DNA of 5,728 nt. Source: an uncultured Ruminococcus sp. (GTDB lineage Bacteria; Bacillota; Clostridia; Oscillospirales; Ruminococcaceae). Below are positions 5,028 to 5,728 of the stretch, in pieces. The stretch lies in NCBI GenBank assembly GCA_945835085.1, contig CAMAIG010000117.1:1-5728 (forward strand). Reading direction: 5' to 3'. The first letter of the stretch is position 1; each line of letters starts with the position of its first letter. The notes beneath the pieces are model-generated. The model ran no database searches and had not been told where the DNA came from. It was given only the letters and a program-made list of their open reading frames with translations. Both the position numbers and the translations under genes were made by a program.

Positions 5028-5728
5028 ATGTTACCAAAGCAGACCGAATATAAAGTTGGGATGTATATGCGCCTTTCAAAAGATGATGAAAGAAGCGGTG
5101 AATCCCTTTCGATAGAAAACCAGAGAAAGATACTCACGGATTATATTACACAGCAGGGTTGGACGCTCTATGACGAGTATGTGGATGACGGCATCAGCGG
5201 AACTACATTCGAGAGACCTGGTGTGCAGCGTTTACTTGACGATGCCAAGACGGGAAGAATAAACCTGATACTCTGTAAGGATTTAAGCAGATTTGGTCGT
5301 AACTATATCCAAGTAGGACAGTACACAGATTACATATTCCCAATGTATAACATTCGCTTCATCGCTCTCACGGACAACGTGGATACTGCAAATTCCGCAA
5401 GTTCGGGAATGGACATGATGCCGATAATGAATGTCTTTAACGAGTGGCACAGTGCCAACACGTCCAAGAAAATCAGGGCGGTTGTTGAGTCGGGAGCAAA
5501 GTCAGGCAAGTATAGGACGACATTTGCTTCGTATGGATATTTCAAGGGCGATGATGAAAAGCGTACACCTGTGATCGATCCCGTTGCCGCTGCTGTAGTC
5601 CGCCGTATCTTTGAAATGAGGGCGGCAGGATATAACATGAAGCGTATTGCCAAAGTGCTGAATGATGAGGGTGTCCTCACTCCCGATGATTACAGATACA
5701 GCTTGCTGAACAAAGAAACGCCACATTA
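5028..5728 (+). CDS. Large serine recombinase, TnpX type, 3'-partial
   Basis: The first 233 residues of an integrase/excisionase of the large serine family (full proteins are usually about 450-700 aa); the frame is open to the window edge. The catalytic domain shows YMRLSKDDERSGESLSIENQ (13-32; nucleophile Ser17, Arg15), YVDDGISGTTFERPGVQRLL (51-70) and KDLSRFGRNYIQVGQY (84-99; Arg88, Arg91). After the long helix begins the Recombinase domain: KYRTTFASYGYFKG (161-174), DPVAAAVVRRIFEMRAAGYNMKRIAKVLNDEGVLTP (184-219). The zinc-ribbon and coiled-coil parts lie outside the window. Start: ATG at 5028 with AGGAAAGGAG (5012-5021) just upstream. It would excise and insert the element by cutting both strands through Ser17. 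It is controlled by its own promoter with paired palindromes. Confidence 0.95.
   Translation, partial: MLPKQTEYKVGMYMRLSKDDERSGESLSIENQRKILTDYITQQGWTLYDEYVDDGISGTTFERPGVQRLLDDAKTGRINLILCKDLSRFGRNYIQVGQYTDYIFPMYNIRFIALTDNVDTANSASSGMDMMPIMNVFNEWHSANTSKKIRAVVESGAKSGKYRTTFASYGYFKGDDEKRTPVIDPVAAAVVRRIFEMRAAGYNMKRIAKVLNDEGVLTPDDYRYSLLNKETPH

Larger units (their letters stand above)
630..5728. mobile_element. Integrative mobilizable element, partial (right end outside window)
   Basis: Seen: a mobC-relaxase-resolvase operon, a hairpin-rich probable oriT, two small element-type genes and a TnpX-type large serine recombinase, all with higher GC than the adjacent permease gene. Known: relaxase plus MobC without type IV secretion genes is typical of mobilizable rather than self-transmissible elements, and TnpX-type recombinases move Tn4451-like elements. 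Inferred: the left end lies near 622-690, where composition changes and the permease gene loses its usual C-terminus. Exact ends are not proven because the right end is missing. A larger conjugative element is possible if transfer genes lie beyond 5728. Confidence 0.7.

Overview
The window looks like part of an integrative mobilizable element (IME) from a gut-type Firmicute, probably a Clostridia/Ruminococcus-like host, inserted at the end of a host sugar-transport gene. This taxonomic guess rests on protein style, strong GGAG-type ribosome binding sites and base composition; no species can be named. Composition changes sharply at about 630-650. A sample of the first gene (541-600) is 27% GC, whereas a sample inside the element (961-1020) is 55% GC.

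Layout: (1) 1-629, + strand: 3' part of a MalG-type ABC sugar permease gene, open at the window edge and apparently lacking its last few codons. (2) About 630-764: candidate left end of the element, with a hairpin, an 8-bp direct repeat, a G7 run and a T7 run. (3) 765-3448, - strand: a compact mobilization operon read mobC, then relaxase, then small serine resolvase. The relaxase starts with TTG inside mobC, giving a 199-bp overlap, and the resolvase follows 15 bp after the relaxase. (4) 3449-4185: a gene-free region. Its first 300 bp are packed with at least nine inverted repeats, including a 53-nt hairpin, and form the best oriT candidate. (5) 4100-4936, + strand: a good promoter, a 130-aa unrecognised protein with an acidic tail and a QTSLF motif, a structured spacer, and a 68-aa TnpW-like protein. 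(6) 4956-5728, + strand: a promoter framed by two palindromes, then the first 233 codons of a TnpX-type large serine recombinase that runs off the window.

Proposed working together (inference from families): the large recombinase excises and integrates the element. MobC and the relaxase nick and pilot one strand from the hairpin region into a recipient, using a conjugation machine supplied by another element. The small resolvase probably resolves multimers or cointegrates. The palindromes over the recombinase promoter suggest that excision is repressed by a DNA-binding protein not identified here. No CRISPR array, tRNA, rRNA, antibiotic-resistance gene or defence gene is visible. The element's cargo, if any, lies outside the window.
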